Source: DASTBU01 sp035711845
GTDB taxonomy: Bacteria; Acidobacteriota; Vicinamibacteria; Vicinamibacterales; 2-12-FULL-66-21
DNA: 40,296 bases
Assembly: GCA_035711845.1 (NCBI GenBank)
Contig: DASTBU010000085.1
Location: 1 to 40,296 of the forward strand
Reading direction: 5' to 3'
How positions within the stretch are numbered: the first letter of the stretch is position 1; the number at the start of each line of letters is the position of its first letter. The notes beneath the pieces were generated by a model, which saw only the letters and a list, made by a program, of their open reading frames with translations, searched no databases and was not told the DNA's origin. The translations under genes were made by a program, and so were the position numbers. Positions 1-8,340 of the stretch are shown piece by piece.

Positions 1-54
1 ATCCACGTGCTGGCGGCGGTCACCCCACACTGCGGCCATCGACGCCAGCATCAC
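1..54 (-). CDS. Possible 5' end of an exported protein gene (partial)
   Basis: On the minus strand an open frame runs off the left edge of the window. It carries a positively charged stretch (IDRRR) followed by a hydrophobic run (LVTAVMLASMAAVWG), which looks like the start of a secretion signal. The only standard starts are GTG at 54 and ATG at 51. Both cut off the basic residues, so the true start is unclear; a GAGGGG sequence lies further upstream near 89-94. It would follow the PQQ propeller gene by about 100 bases, in the same direction. No function can be assigned from 18 codons, and it may not be a gene. Confidence 0.25.
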   Translation of the reverse strand, partial: MMLASMAAVWGDRRQHVD

Positions 55-156
55 CGCCGTGACCAGGCGCCTGCGGTCGATGCGTGCGATCCCCTCGGTC
101 CGGCGTCCTTCAGTCCCGGGTCCTCAGGCCGGGGTCCCTCAGTTTAGAGAATCGCC

Positions 157-1398
157 TCAGCGAAGACTCCAGAGCGTGAGCTGCGTCTCGTCGCGCACCA
201 GCAGACGATCCCGCATGAGGATCGGGTGCGCGTATGTTGCGCTCGAGGCGACGTTGTAGCGCCGCACCTCTTTGTAGGCCGCGCGATCGAGCTGGGCGAC
301 GACCAGCTCGGACTCTGTCGTGAGGAAGACGAGATGCCTGCCCGCGGCCAGCACCGAGGCGCTCGTGCCCGAGCGTCCTTCGGTGGACCAGATAATCGAG
401 CCGTCAGCGGGGTTTACCGCGACGAACTGCCCCTTTCTTTTTGCCGAGTGGCCGAACAGTACACTCTCGACGAGCACCGGCGAGCTCATATACATCGCCA
501 CGTCCGGTGTGTGCCAGGCCTGGGTCGCCTTCCATGCGCCCCCAGACCGCTCCAGCGTCAGCGCGCGGGTGCCCTGTCGTACGCCAGAAACGATTATCCC
601 GGTGGCCGTCGGGATTGGCGTCACGATGTTCTCGTTCCATTCGTCATCGAACGGGAATTCCCAGAGGACCGAGCCCGATTCCGTCGCGATTCCCACGACG
701 GAACCAGTGGTCATCGTCACGAGCTGGGATGTGCCGTGGATACCCAGCTCCACCGGAGACGCATAGCCGGGCCCTTTGATGTTCCTCGACCAGACTTCCT
801 TTCCGGTCGCCGGCTCGAGCGTGCTCACGGTCCCGCCGCTGTCGTCGCCGACGAAAATCACGATCCCTCGCTTCGTCCGAACGGGAGAGACTGCCGTGCC
901 GCAGAACAGCTTCGAGGTGTTCACGCGGGCGGAGAAATCCTTCCGCCAAATCAGCTTACCGGTCGGGGCCTCCCAGGCCGAGAGGATGCCGCTCGTGCCG
1001 AGCGTGTAGAGCCGGCCGTCGCTGAGAAGCGGTGTCGCATACGGCCCCTTGGCCATTTGCCGCGCGTAGGGGTTCTTCTCGACCGGCGCGGCGTACGTCT
1101 GTTCCCACAGCGTCTTGCCGGTCGCGAGATCCACGGCTGCGACGACTTCTTCAGGGTCGCGCCGTGAGTGGACGAAGACGCGGCCGTCGCCCGAAACAGG
1201 GGAGGAGTAGCCCTCGCCGACGGCAAAGCTCCAGACCTTCTTCAGCGTCGCGGGCCAGTCCGCAGGCGCTGCTGCCGCCGAGATGACTCCCGTCCGATCT
1301 GGTCCTCGCCACTGGGGCCAGTTGTCGCCAGCGGCAGCCAGCGGGACGGCGACGACCGCGAAGAGCCCAACGACCAGCAGCCGGGCGTATCGCTTCAT
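157..1398 (-). CDS. Secreted PQQ-like beta-propeller repeat protein
   Basis: This 413-residue protein has an N-terminal signal peptide (MKRYARLLVVGLFAVVAVPLAAAG). The WPQWRGPDRTG motif that follows is typical of secreted PQQ-repeat proteins related to BamB-type propellers. Repeats of the form AxDxATGKxxWE recur through the chain (for example DLATGKTLWE, EAPTGKLIWR and EPATGKEVWS), consistent with a propeller spanning most of the mature protein. No haem-binding CxxCH or dehydrogenase active-site signature is seen, so a binding or scaffolding role is more likely than a quinoprotein dehydrogenase. The ATG start overlaps the stop of the upstream S9 peptidase gene (ATGA), so the two are probably cotranscribed and translationally coupled. 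The substrate or partner is unknown. Confidence 0.9.
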   Translation of the reverse strand: MKRYARLLVVGLFAVVAVPLAAAGDNWPQWRGPDRTGVISAAAAPADWPATLKKVWSFAVGEGYSSPVSGDGRVFVHSRRDPEEVVAAVDLATGKTLWEQTYAAPVEKNPYARQMAKGPYATPLLSDGRLYTLGTSGILSAWEAPTGKLIWRKDFSARVNTSKLFCGTAVSPVRTKRGIVIFVGDDSGGTVSTLEPATGKEVWSRNIKGPGYASPVELGIHGTSQLVTMTTGSVVGIATESGSVLWEFPFDDEWNENIVTPIPTATGIIVSGVRQGTRALTLERSGGAWKATQAWHTPDVAMYMSSPVLVESVLFGHSAKRKGQFVAVNPADGSIIWSTEGRSGTSASVLAAGRHLVFLTTESELVVAQLDRAAYKEVRRYNVASSATYAHPILMRDRLLVRDETQLTLWSLR

Positions 1399-4268
1399 GT
1401 TCCAGTACCCTTCCTGGTTTTCAGACGTTTCAACTCCTCTTCGCGATCCAGATGGCTCACGCCATTCGTGATCCAGGAGGATGCCGGCTCGCCCTTGAGA
1501 TAATGGCCAAACCATTGCAGGATTCGTTGTTGATAGTCCAGCTGGTTCGGCTTGCGCCGGAGCCCGTGGTCTTCGCCGCCGTACACCAGCATCACGACGT
1601 TCTTCTTTGCCCGTCTGGCGATGTTGTACAGCTCGACGCCTTGGTGCCAGTGCACGGTCCCGTCGTTGTCGCCGAAGGCCACCAGCAGAGGCGTCGTCAT
1701 CGTGCTCACGCCGAAGACCGCGGAGTTGCGGATGTAAGCCTGCAGGTCCTCCCAGATCGGAACCTCCATTCGCTGCTGGCCCGTCTCGATGTGGTCGGTT
1801 TCCGCGATGCCAGCACTCCAATGGTGGTTGCCGTAGTTGCTCACCAGGTTCGTAATCGGGGCGCCGGCGACCCCGGCCGCAAACAGCTTCGTATGCGTCG
1901 CGAGGTACACCGTATCGAACCCGCCCCACGAGTGCCCGACGATGCCGACGCGGGCCGGGTCGGCGACGCCCATGGCGATCACCTTCCGGACGGCGGGACC
2001 GACACACTCGACAACGGACAGGCCCGGCTCGCGCGGGCGAAACACGATGTCGGGCTGGAAGAACAGGTAGCCCTGGCTGGTGAAGACCGCCGCATTGTAT
2101 GGTTGTCGCGCCGACGGGCTGGTCCACCTGTGCAGACCGTCTGACAGCCGTTCGTACATGTAGACCACCATCGGGTATTTCTTCGCGGGCTCGTAGCCCG
2201 CGGGATAGAAGAGCGCACCCTGGAGCCGCTCCCCGCGTTCGTTCCTGTACTCGACGAGCTCCGAGTGGCCCCAGGCGTAATCGCCGAAGAACGGGTTGAG
2301 CGATGCCACGGCCTTCGCGTCCTTCAGGCCGGGGCCACCCACCATCACGTCCGGCGGATCGTCGAAGGCCTGAACGGCAAAGGCATAGACGTCCGTCTCC
2401 TCCGCGCGAGCGAGCCGATCCACGCTCTTGTCGAGGAATACCAGGCGCTCGACCTGTCGCGTCGCCGGGTCGAAACGCGCGTACCCGGCCTGCTTCGTCC
2501 AGATCCCGAAGAGCGCGATGTGCATCGGCTTGCCGTCGTCGATCCACTCTTCGTCGGGATCGAGCCGGACGTAGCGATGCCGGACCTGCTCCGCTGCGCC
2601 GTTGGTCAGGCGTATCGCACCGGAGCCGTCTGCGGCGACGCGCCACAAGTCGAATTTGTCGTACAGGATCACCGCCTCGTCGTCTTTCGTCCAGCCAGCG
2701 ACCCCGAAGGCCGGTTTCTGTTGCACGGTGGCGTCCGATTCACGATCCACGAACGAGGTCGCCGCGTTCTTCGTGATGTTGACGATGGCCCTGGTGGCCG
2801 TATTCACGGCCCAGTACTGATTGCCCTGCAGGTACAGAAGGTAGCGGCCGCCCGGGCTGATTTCCAGATATCGGTCCTCGATGCGGTCCTGGACCTTCGT
2901 TCTCTCACCGGTCTTGATATCCACGAGATAGAGATCTGCCGTGGGACGGCCGATCGTCCGTTCCATCGCATATGCAGTCCAGTCCGCCGCGTACGCCAGC
3001 GGCTGGTACGGCAGCGGTCCGACACGTTCGGTGGAGCTGGCGCCGAGCTGCACGAGGCTGTTCGAGTCGAGGTGCCAGGCCGCGAGCAGGTTGCGCCGGC
3101 GATCGCTCCTCGCGTTGACCTTCTGCCGTGGCATCACGTCGACGTCGCTCGGGTGCCATACGTCCACGGCCGCTGCCTCTTCCACGTCGTCGCTCGTGTC
3201 GCCTTTCGTAGCGCTGTCGTCCTCGTTGCCGGCGTTCGTCTTCGCCTTTGCAGCCTGCGGCGGCTTCTCGGCCCAGCGAGCCACGCCGACAAAAATCACC
3301 GCACCGTCCTTCGACCAGGACGGCCGTCGATACGCCACGGTGCGCAGTCCTGGCTTCAGATCTTTGCTGGTCTGAGGGTCGTAGGCGTGCTGTCGAGGAG
3401 ATCCGCTGGACAATCCCTTCCACGCCAGCAACACATGCGTCGGACCCTCGAAGCCGTCGGTGGCGGCCGCGCGCAGGACTGCCAGATCGTCAGCGTCCTT
3501 CCTCCACGTCAGGCCCGAATAGAGAGCCTGCGCGGAATCGAGCACGCGAAGCGTGCCGTTCTCGGGGTCGAACAACTGGACCCCGTTGCCGGACTTGTCG
3601 GCCGCGCCGATCGTCATCGCGAGCAACCCGCCCTTGTCCTGCCAGGCGAACTCCGTGACGCTGCCGAACGTCAGATCGCGCCCGCTGGCCAGATGACGAA
3701 CGATTACCGTCGCGCCAACCGGTTCCTCCCCGTCGTCGTGGGTTCCTTGGGCTTCGGAACCATGCTCGCCGGGCGGTGGAGTCCGTTCAGCCGGGTAGCG
3801 CTTCATCGCCAGATGCGTACCGCTCGCGTCGAACGCGAACGACTCGACGCCATCCATCGTCGTCTTCTCGCCGCTTTCCAGGTTCAGGATTCCCAGCTTG
3901 CGGTGGATTGGCTTCTTTTCCTTGCGGAGCTTGTCCTCCTGCGCTTCGGAGTAGCCGATGGCGTATGCGGCGAACCGAGAGTCGGCCGAGAACGCGGGCT
4001 GCGAACCGAAGGGGACGATCGTCGAGGCGCCATCCGCGATCTTCGAGATCCGCAGCTCGTCGTCGCGGCTCGAACGGCCCACGCCGTAGGCAATCCACCG
4101 GCCGTCAGGGGAAAGCCCACCGCGCGGCTGCATGGCCAGTGTTTCCCATCTGCCGAAGTCGGAAAGGGGCACTGGCGGTTTGGATGACTGGCCGGCAGGC
4201 GTCGCGTTCAGCCCGGCCATCAGACCGATCACGATACATGCGGTCACCTTGCAGGTGGCTCTCTTCAT
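1395..4268 (-). CDS. S9 family (prolyl oligopeptidase-type) serine peptidase, exported
   Basis: This 957-residue protein begins with a signal peptide (MKRATCKVTACIVIGLMAGL). A long beta-propeller-like region with WD40/TolB-like repeats follows (for example LSPDGRWIAYGVG near the N terminus), and the C-terminal third is an alpha/beta-hydrolase peptidase domain. The triad is visible: Ser780 in GHSWGG, Asp869 in GDNDGTVHW and His901 in GGEDHG. It is therefore likely an active exported oligopeptidase or acylaminoacyl-peptidase-type enzyme that degrades peptides in the envelope. An insert rich in Glu, Asp, Ala and Lys near residues 340-370 lengthens it relative to typical members. The ATG at 4268 was chosen because it opens the signal peptide and has GGAG upstream; an open frame continues further upstream through the heptamer repeats but is not credible. 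It overlaps the PQQ gene by 4 bases. Confidence 0.93.
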   Translation of the reverse strand: MKRATCKVTACIVIGLMAGLNATPAGQSSKPPVPLSDFGRWETLAMQPRGGLSPDGRWIAYGVGRSSRDDELRISKIADGASTIVPFGSQPAFSADSRFAAYAIGYSEAQEDKLRKEKKPIHRKLGILNLESGEKTTMDGVESFAFDASGTHLAMKRYPAERTPPPGEHGSEAQGTHDDGEEPVGATVIVRHLASGRDLTFGSVTEFAWQDKGGLLAMTIGAADKSGNGVQLFDPENGTLRVLDSAQALYSGLTWRKDADDLAVLRAAATDGFEGPTHVLLAWKGLSSGSPRQHAYDPQTSKDLKPGLRTVAYRRPSWSKDGAVIFVGVARWAEKPPQAAKAKTNAGNEDDSATKGDTSDDVEEAAAVDVWHPSDVDVMPRQKVNARSDRRRNLLAAWHLDSNSLVQLGASSTERVGPLPYQPLAYAADWTAYAMERTIGRPTADLYLVDIKTGERTKVQDRIEDRYLEISPGGRYLLYLQGNQYWAVNTATRAIVNITKNAATSFVDRESDATVQQKPAFGVAGWTKDDEAVILYDKFDLWRVAADGSGAIRLTNGAAEQVRHRYVRLDPDEEWIDDGKPMHIALFGIWTKQAGYARFDPATRQVERLVFLDKSVDRLARAEETDVYAFAVQAFDDPPDVMVGGPGLKDAKAVASLNPFFGDYAWGHSELVEYRNERGERLQGALFYPAGYEPAKKYPMVVYMYERLSDGLHRWTSPSARQPYNAAVFTSQGYLFFQPDIVFRPREPGLSVVECVGPAVRKVIAMGVADPARVGIVGHSWGGFDTVYLATHTKLFAAGVAGAPITNLVSNYGNHHWSAGIAETDHIETGQQRMEVPIWEDLQAYIRNSAVFGVSTMTTPLLVAFGDNDGTVHWHQGVELYNIARRAKKNVVMLVYGGEDHGLRRKPNQLDYQQRILQWFGHYLKGEPASSWITNGVSHLDREEELKRLKTRKGTGT

Positions 4269-4302
4269 GCTGGAAACTCCGGGGAATGTTGGGGAGATTA
4301 AC

Positions 4303-4410
4303 ACACGTGCGACGTGCCACGTGCGACGTGCAAACGTGCTACTTGTCACGTGCGACGTGCGACGTGCTGCTTGTCACGTGCGACGTGCGACGTGCGACGT
4401 GAGACGTGCG
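4303..4410. repeat. Degenerate CGACGTG heptamer tandem repeat tract
   Basis: The tract is built from the 7-base unit CGACGTG, in runs of two to three exact copies. The runs are separated by short spacers such as CTGCTTGTCA and CTACTTGTCA, which themselves recur. The core ACGT is self-complementary, so many overlapping CACGTG/GACGTG half-sites result. The tract lies between the divergent S9 peptidase and pcm genes and would occupy the upstream region of both. Confidence 0.8.
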
Positions 4411-4467
4411 CGGACGACGGACCACGCGCGGGTGCGATAGGGTGGCAGTCTGCGCTACAGTGACGTT

Positions 4468-5205
4468 ATGGGCGCCTGGCCGGTTGTCCGGGCTCTGGGT
4501 ACGGTTGTGGCTTTCCTGGCCTGCCAGCCAGGGGATCGGCAGGCCACGCAGGCGGTCGCGGATTATGCGGAGGCTCGGGCCCGCATGGTGGCCGAGCAGC
4601 TCCGGGGACGCGATATCCGCGACGAGCGTGTGCTCGAAGTGATGTCCCGCGTGCCGCGACACCTCTTCGTGTCGGAGTCGCAGCGCTCCAGTGCCTACGA
4701 GGACTACCCACTGCCCATAGGTCACGGGCAGACGATCTCGCAACCCTACATCGTCGGCTTCATGACACAGGCGCTGAAGGTCGAGCCGGGCCACAAAGTT
4801 CTGGAGATCGGAACGGGGTCCGGCTATCAGGCGGCGATCCTGGCCGAGCTCGCCCGGGCGGTCTACACGATCGAGATCGTCGAGCCCCTGGGCGAGAGCG
4901 CGCAGAAAACGCTCGAGTCGCTTGGCTACCGCAACGTCCACGTTCGTATCGGGGATGGCTATCGCGGGTGGCCCGAGCGGGCGCCCTTCGACCGGATCAT
5001 GGTGACGGCGGCGCCGGAGACGGTTCCTCCGACGCTCGTCGAACAGCTCGCGATCGGCGGGCTGATAGCGGTGCCGGTCGGCTCGGTGTTCCAGGAGTTG
5101 AGGATCCTCCGCAAGACAGGGACGGGGCTCGAGCTGCTCGACAGCATGCCGGTGAGGTTCGTGCCGATGGTGAAAGGCGACATCAAGCTTCCGGCTCCCG
5201 AGTGA
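4468..5205 (+). CDS. pcm: Protein-L-isoaspartate(D-aspartate) O-methyltransferase, possibly lipid-anchored
   Basis: The enzyme transfers a methyl group from S-adenosylmethionine to isoaspartyl residues, starting repair of aged proteins. The family signatures are clear: LPIGHGQTISQPYIV in the substrate region, the SAM-binding VLEIGTGSGYQAAIL (residues 111-125) and RFVPMVKG near the C terminus. At 245 residues it is longer than the cytosolic enzymes of about 208 residues. The extra 39 N-terminal residues are hydrophobic and end in FLACQPG, resembling a lipoprotein signal with Cys19. No Shine-Dalgarno sequence precedes the ATG at 4468. An internal ATG at 4585, with GGAGG about 11 bases upstream, would give a normal cytosolic protein. 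The family assignment is firm; the location is not. Confidence 0.93.
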   Translation: MGAWPVVRALGTVVAFLACQPGDRQATQAVADYAEARARMVAEQLRGRDIRDERVLEVMSRVPRHLFVSESQRSSAYEDYPLPIGHGQTISQPYIVGFMTQALKVEPGHKVLEIGTGSGYQAAILAELARAVYTIEIVEPLGESAQKTLESLGYRNVHVRIGDGYRGWPERAPFDRIMVTAAPETVPPTLVEQLAIGGLIAVPVGSVFQELRILRKTGTGLELLDSMPVRFVPMVKGDIKLPAPE

Positions 5206-5500
5206 TGGACACGTACAACGGTCCCACCCCAAAGAGGCTCAGCATCGTGTAGGTCCCCCACCCCGCTCGATTCGCGGCGCTGTAGCGCACGTGCTGTCCT
5301 GGCGCGGCGTCGAAGCCGACGGTTTTCCACACGAGCGTGTTGTGGATGCGCAGCTCGTGGGGGCCCGGCTCCAGCTCCATCGTAGCGATCTCCCCGAACA
5401 TCAGCGTGGCCCACGGACGGCCATCGAGCGAGAGCACCAGCTGACGTTGTTTGACGTCCTCCGGCACGCGCCTGCTGACGGTGATCCGTGATGGCTCCAT
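5183..5500 (-). CDS. Small conserved-looking protein of unknown function
   Basis: This 105-residue protein has no signal peptide or clear membrane helix. It reads as a beta-rich domain: a VPEDVKQRQLVLSLDGRPWATL opening, a glycine/proline turn (ELEPGPHELRIHNTL), and an aromatic segment WKTVGFDAAPGQHVRY. The DG...G.H.L pattern resembles small PEGA- or Ig-like folds, but I do not recognise a named family. The ATG at 5500 is the first start in the frame. The 3' end overlaps the convergent pcm gene by 23 bases, and the gene is divergent from prfC. Codon use is as GC-rich as its neighbours, so I take it as a real gene. Confidence 0.7.
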   Translation of the reverse strand: MEPSRITVSRRVPEDVKQRQLVLSLDGRPWATLMFGEIATMELEPGPHELRIHNTLVWKTVGFDAAPGQHVRYSAANRAGWGTYTMLSLFGVGPLYVSITREPEA

Positions 5501-5553
5501 CCTGCACAGACTCTCACAAAAAGGGGACCCGGCGGCAGAGTCCGATACACTTG

Positions 5554-7173
5554 ATGGCAGACATGCATCGGAACGCGGATTTCGAATCGGACCTCGACCT
5601 CGAGGTGCAGCGGGAAGTGGAGCGCCGGCGCACCTTCGCCATCATCTCGCACCCCGACGCGGGCAAGACCACGCTGACCGAGAAGCTCCTGCTCTACGGC
5701 GGAGCGATCGAGATCGCGGGCGTCGTGCGCGGCCGGAAGAGCCACCGGCACGTGGCGTCGGACTGGATGGAGATCGAGCGAACGCGCGGGATATCGGTGA
5801 CCTCCTCGGCCCTGCAGTTCGAATACGGAGGCTGCGTCATCAACCTCCTCGATACGCCGGGCCACCAGGACTTCAGCGAGGACACCTATCGAACGCTGAT
5901 GGCTGTCGATTGCGCGGTCATGGTGCTCGACGCCGCCAAGGGCGTCGAGACCCAGACGCGACGCTTGTTCGAGGTCTGCCGGCTGCGGAAGACCCCCATT
6001 CTCACGTTCCTCAACAAGCTCGATCAACCGGGTCGCGATCCGCTGGAGCTGCTGGACGAAATCGAGCGCACGCTCGGCATCCCGGCCGTTCCCGTCAACT
6101 GGCCGATCGGAACCGGGGCGGACTTCCAGGGCGTGTTCGATCTTCGCGCGGCGGAGATTCTGGTGTTCGAGCGCGCCGCGCAAGGGCGCCGTGCGCCGAT
6201 GGTGTCGGCGCCGCTCGACAGTGAGGCGCTCGAGGAACTGGTGGGCTCGTCTGCCGCCTCGGGACTGCGCGAAGACGTCGCCCTGGTCACCGGGACGCTT
6301 CCCGCGTTCGATCGGCAGGCGTTCCTGGCCGGCGGCCAGACGCCGGTCTTCTTCGGCAGCGCTCTGCACGACTTCGGCGTCGAGCCCTTCCTGAACGCAC
6401 TCGCGCAGCTGGCGCCCCCGCCGCAGGGCCGCGAAACGGTCGATGGCCGCATCGTGCCGACAGCCGCGCCGTTCTCGGCGTTCGTCTTCAAGATTCAGGC
6501 GAACATGGATCGACTCCACCGCGATCGCATGGCGTTTCTACGCATCTGTTCGGGACGCTTCACCCGCGATATGGTCGTCCACCATGCCCGCCTGCAGCGT
6601 ACGCTGCGCATGACGCGCCCGCACCGGCTCTTCGGGCGCGACCGCGAAACGCTCGAGACCGGGTTCGCGGGCGACGTCATCGGCGTGGTGAACCCGGGCC
6701 TGTTCCTCATCGGCGACACCGTTTCCGAGCGGCCGGGCATCGTCTACGCACCGATGCCCGCCTTTCAGCCGTCCCAGTTCGCCCGGCTCCGCTGTGTCGA
6801 TGTCGCGCGCCGCAAGCAGTTCGATCGCGGGCTGTCGCAGCTGCAGGAAGAGGGTGTCATTCGAAGCCTCACCTCCGTCGGCGGATCCCGCGACCCGATC
6901 CTCGCTGCGGCCGGGGCCCTGCAGTTCAGCATCGTGGAGAGCCGGCTTGCGAGTGAGTACGGGGTGACGGCCGAGGTGTCGCCGCTCCCACACACCGAGG
7001 CCAGATGGGTCGCCGGCCAGACACCAGACAGCACTCTTTTGTCGCGGCTTCCGTCAAATACCCTTGTGTGCAGGGATGCGGACGGACGGTACGTCCTGCT
7101 GTTCGACGGAGATTGGGAAGTCCGCTATGCCCAGGATCGCGTCCCCGAGTTGAGGCTCGAAACGCTGGCCTGA
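5554..7173 (+). CDS. prfC: Peptide chain release factor 3 (translational GTPase)
   Basis: RF3 is a cytosolic GTPase that removes RF1 and RF2 from the ribosome after peptide release. From the ATG at 5554 it is 539 residues, close to the usual 529. The GTPase motifs are present: P-loop HPDAGKTT (33-40), switch I RGISVTSS, DTPGH beginning at Asp100, and NKLD (154-157). The RF3-specific order of FAIISHPDAGKTTLTEK, IEIAGVVRGRKSHRH, MAVDCAVMVLDAAKGVE and a long C-terminal domain separates it from EF-G and TypA. ATG 5563 is an alternative start. The open frame reaches back to 5488, but that part is not conserved-looking. The neighbouring genes give no functional hint. Confidence 0.96.
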   Translation: MADMHRNADFESDLDLEVQREVERRRTFAIISHPDAGKTTLTEKLLLYGGAIEIAGVVRGRKSHRHVASDWMEIERTRGISVTSSALQFEYGGCVINLLDTPGHQDFSEDTYRTLMAVDCAVMVLDAAKGVETQTRRLFEVCRLRKTPILTFLNKLDQPGRDPLELLDEIERTLGIPAVPVNWPIGTGADFQGVFDLRAAEILVFERAAQGRRAPMVSAPLDSEALEELVGSSAASGLREDVALVTGTLPAFDRQAFLAGGQTPVFFGSALHDFGVEPFLNALAQLAPPPQGRETVDGRIVPTAAPFSAFVFKIQANMDRLHRDRMAFLRICSGRFTRDMVVHHARLQRTLRMTRPHRLFGRDRETLETGFAGDVIGVVNPGLFLIGDTVSERPGIVYAPMPAFQPSQFARLRCVDVARRKQFDRGLSQLQEEGVIRSLTSVGGSRDPILAAAGALQFSIVESRLASEYGVTAEVSPLPHTEARWVAGQTPDSTLLSRLPSNTLVCRDADGRYVLLFDGDWEVRYAQDRVPELRLETLA

Positions 7174-7270
7174 AACGCGGCTTCCAGTTGCCCGTTGATA
7201 GTAGCCAGTTTCCAGTGCCCAGCCGGCCGACGGCGGAAAGCGGACGGGCGGGCGCCGTGATTACCGTTTG

Positions 7271-7277
7271 AAGGAGG
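7271..7277 (+). promoter_or_regulatory. Strong Shine-Dalgarno fixing the YbjQ-family start
   Basis: AAGGAGG lies 8 bases before the ATG at 7286. This selects that start over an in-frame ATG at 7268 that has no ribosome binding site. Confidence 0.8.
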
Positions 7278-7285
7278 CGACCATC

Positions 7286-7603
7286 ATGCTCGTGAGCACG
7301 ACGACGGCGATCGAGGGACGACCGGTCTCGCGTTACCTCGGCATCGTGACGGGTGAGGCGATTATCGGCGCCAATCTCTTTCGAGACATGTTTGCCGCCG
7401 TGCGCGACGTCGTGGGCGGCCGAAGCGCGACCTACGAGCGCGCGCTCGGCGAGGCCCGCGAAACAGCGATGAACGAAATGCAGCAGCGCGCCCAGGAACT
7501 GGGCGCCAACGCGGTCATCGGCATCGACATCGACTACGAAGTGCTCGGGCAGGCAAACGGCATGCTGATGGTGTCGGTGAGCGGGACCGCTGTGGTCTGC
7601 TGA
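7286..7603 (+). CDS. ybjQ: YbjQ / UPF0145 family protein
   Basis: This 105-residue cytosolic protein matches the Escherichia coli YbjQ pattern almost end to end. It shows STTTAIEGRPVSRYLGIVTGEAI near the start, GANLFRDMFAAVRDVVGGRS in the middle, and LGANAVIGIDIDYEVLGQ then MLMVSVSGTAV at the end. The family forms small oligomers and is sometimes described as a heavy-metal-binding-like domain. Its function is not established, and no Cys or His metal cluster is visible here. The start is set by AAGGAGG at 7271-7277. A 12-base inverted repeat follows the gene and may end transcription. Confidence 0.92.
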   Translation: MLVSTTTAIEGRPVSRYLGIVTGEAIIGANLFRDMFAAVRDVVGGRSATYERALGEARETAMNEMQQRAQELGANAVIGIDIDYEVLGQANGMLMVSVSGTAVVC

Positions 7604-7613
7604 ACTCGCTAGA

Positions 7614-7669
7614 GGTCTTGACCCCTCAGAACTTGCACAAATGAGTCACGTTTCTCCGGGGTCAAGACC
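7614..7669. repeat. Perfect 12-base inverted repeat, 32-base spacer
   Basis: GGTCTTGACCCC (7614-7625) and GGGGTCAAGACC (7658-7669) are exact reverse complements. A spacer of about 32 bases separates them, and no T-run follows. The arrangement resembles a REP- or MITE-like palindromic unit more than a simple terminator, although it could act as one between the YbjQ-family gene and the convergent barrel gene. Confidence 0.75.
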
Positions 7670-7685
7670 GTCCGCGCGGTGCGAT

Positions 7686-7729
7686 CTAGCGAGGCGGAGC
7701 CGCGACGGTCTGAGGCGGAGCCTCGCTAG
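7686..7729. repeat. Second perfect inverted repeat spanning the barrel gene stop codon
   Basis: CTAGCGAGGC (7686-7695) and GCCTCGCTAG (7720-7729) are exact reverse complements. The right arm contains the stop codon of the barrel protein gene (7726-7728). A further copy of CTCGCTAG lies at 7605-7612, just after the YbjQ-family stop, so the same octamer borders both convergent genes. GAGGCGGAGCC is also directly repeated within the unit. Confidence 0.7.
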
Positions 7730-8340
7730 AACAAGGAATAGACGGCAGCGACGCTGACGGCCGCGGCGTCCGCCTTCCATCGGTTGCGGAACTGGGTGCC
7801 GCTCGGATCCCTGTAGGTCACGTCGGGGCGGTTGAAGCTGTAGCCGCCGAAGCCGACGATGGCAACCCGTGGCGCGACGGTGACCGTCACGTTCACGCCA
7901 GGACGCACCACGAAGCTGTTGTCGATGTCGATCTCCGGCGGCGCTCCGGTACCTGCCACGCGCTGGAGGAAGGCGTCCCGAAAATCGATGCTGTTGAAGG
8001 ACGGGCCCGCCACGACTGAAAAACTCGTCAGGATCTTGTCAGATCCGATCGTGTAGGCAACCCCGGCCGTCAACGGCCGCACGCGCAACCTGGCGAAGTC
8101 GCCGCCGCCATTCGGGTCGTCGATGTCGGCCCGAAACCAGCCGAGTCCGCCGGCCGGACCCCATCCCCGCTTCGGGTTCAGTCGGACCAGCGGTCCAAAG
8201 GTCCACGTGTCCCTGACGTCGCTTTCGGTCGGGAACACGCGCGACACCGTCGCCCCAACGCTCACCCGGCCTTCGGTCTGTGCGTCGGTCATCGCCGGAA
8301 GGCATAGGAGAACAGCGGGCAAGAGGGCAGTGGATCTCAT
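7726..8340 (-). CDS. Outer-membrane beta-barrel protein (porin/OmpW-like fold)
   Basis: This 204-residue protein has a signal peptide (MRSTALLPAVLLCLPAMTDAQ). The rest is alternating hydrophobic/polar strands, such as LRVRPLTAGVAYTIGS, ILTSFSVVAGPSF, NVTVTVAPRVAIVGFGGYSF and AAAVSVAAVYSLF. It ends in Phe, as expected for proteins inserted by the Bam machinery. Size and strand pattern fit an eight-stranded barrel. No ligand or pore function can be read from the sequence. The TAG stop lies inside an inverted repeat arm. Confidence 0.8.
   Translation of the reverse strand: MRSTALLPAVLLCLPAMTDAQTEGRVSVGATVSRVFPTESDVRDTWTFGPLVRLNPKRGWGPAGGLGWFRADIDDPNGGGDFARLRVRPLTAGVAYTIGSDKILTSFSVVAGPSFNSIDFRDAFLQRVAGTGAPPEIDIDNSFVVRPGVNVTVTVAPRVAIVGFGGYSFNRPDVTYRDPSGTQFRNRWKADAAAVSVAAVYSLF

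Noticed and set aside
157..2646. 829-codon frame reading through the PQQ gene into the S9 gene
   Set aside because: Only the part from 1398 carries the propeller and signal peptide; the upstream part is a shadow of the S9 gene.
2265..4187. 640-codon plus-strand frame opposite the S9 peptidase gene
   Set aside because: It is antisense to a clear peptidase, has no recognisable domain, and reflects the high GC of the third codon positions.
4303..4410. Heptamer repeats as a CRISPR array
   Set aside because: The unit is only 7 bases, and there are no unique spacers of equal length and no cas genes.
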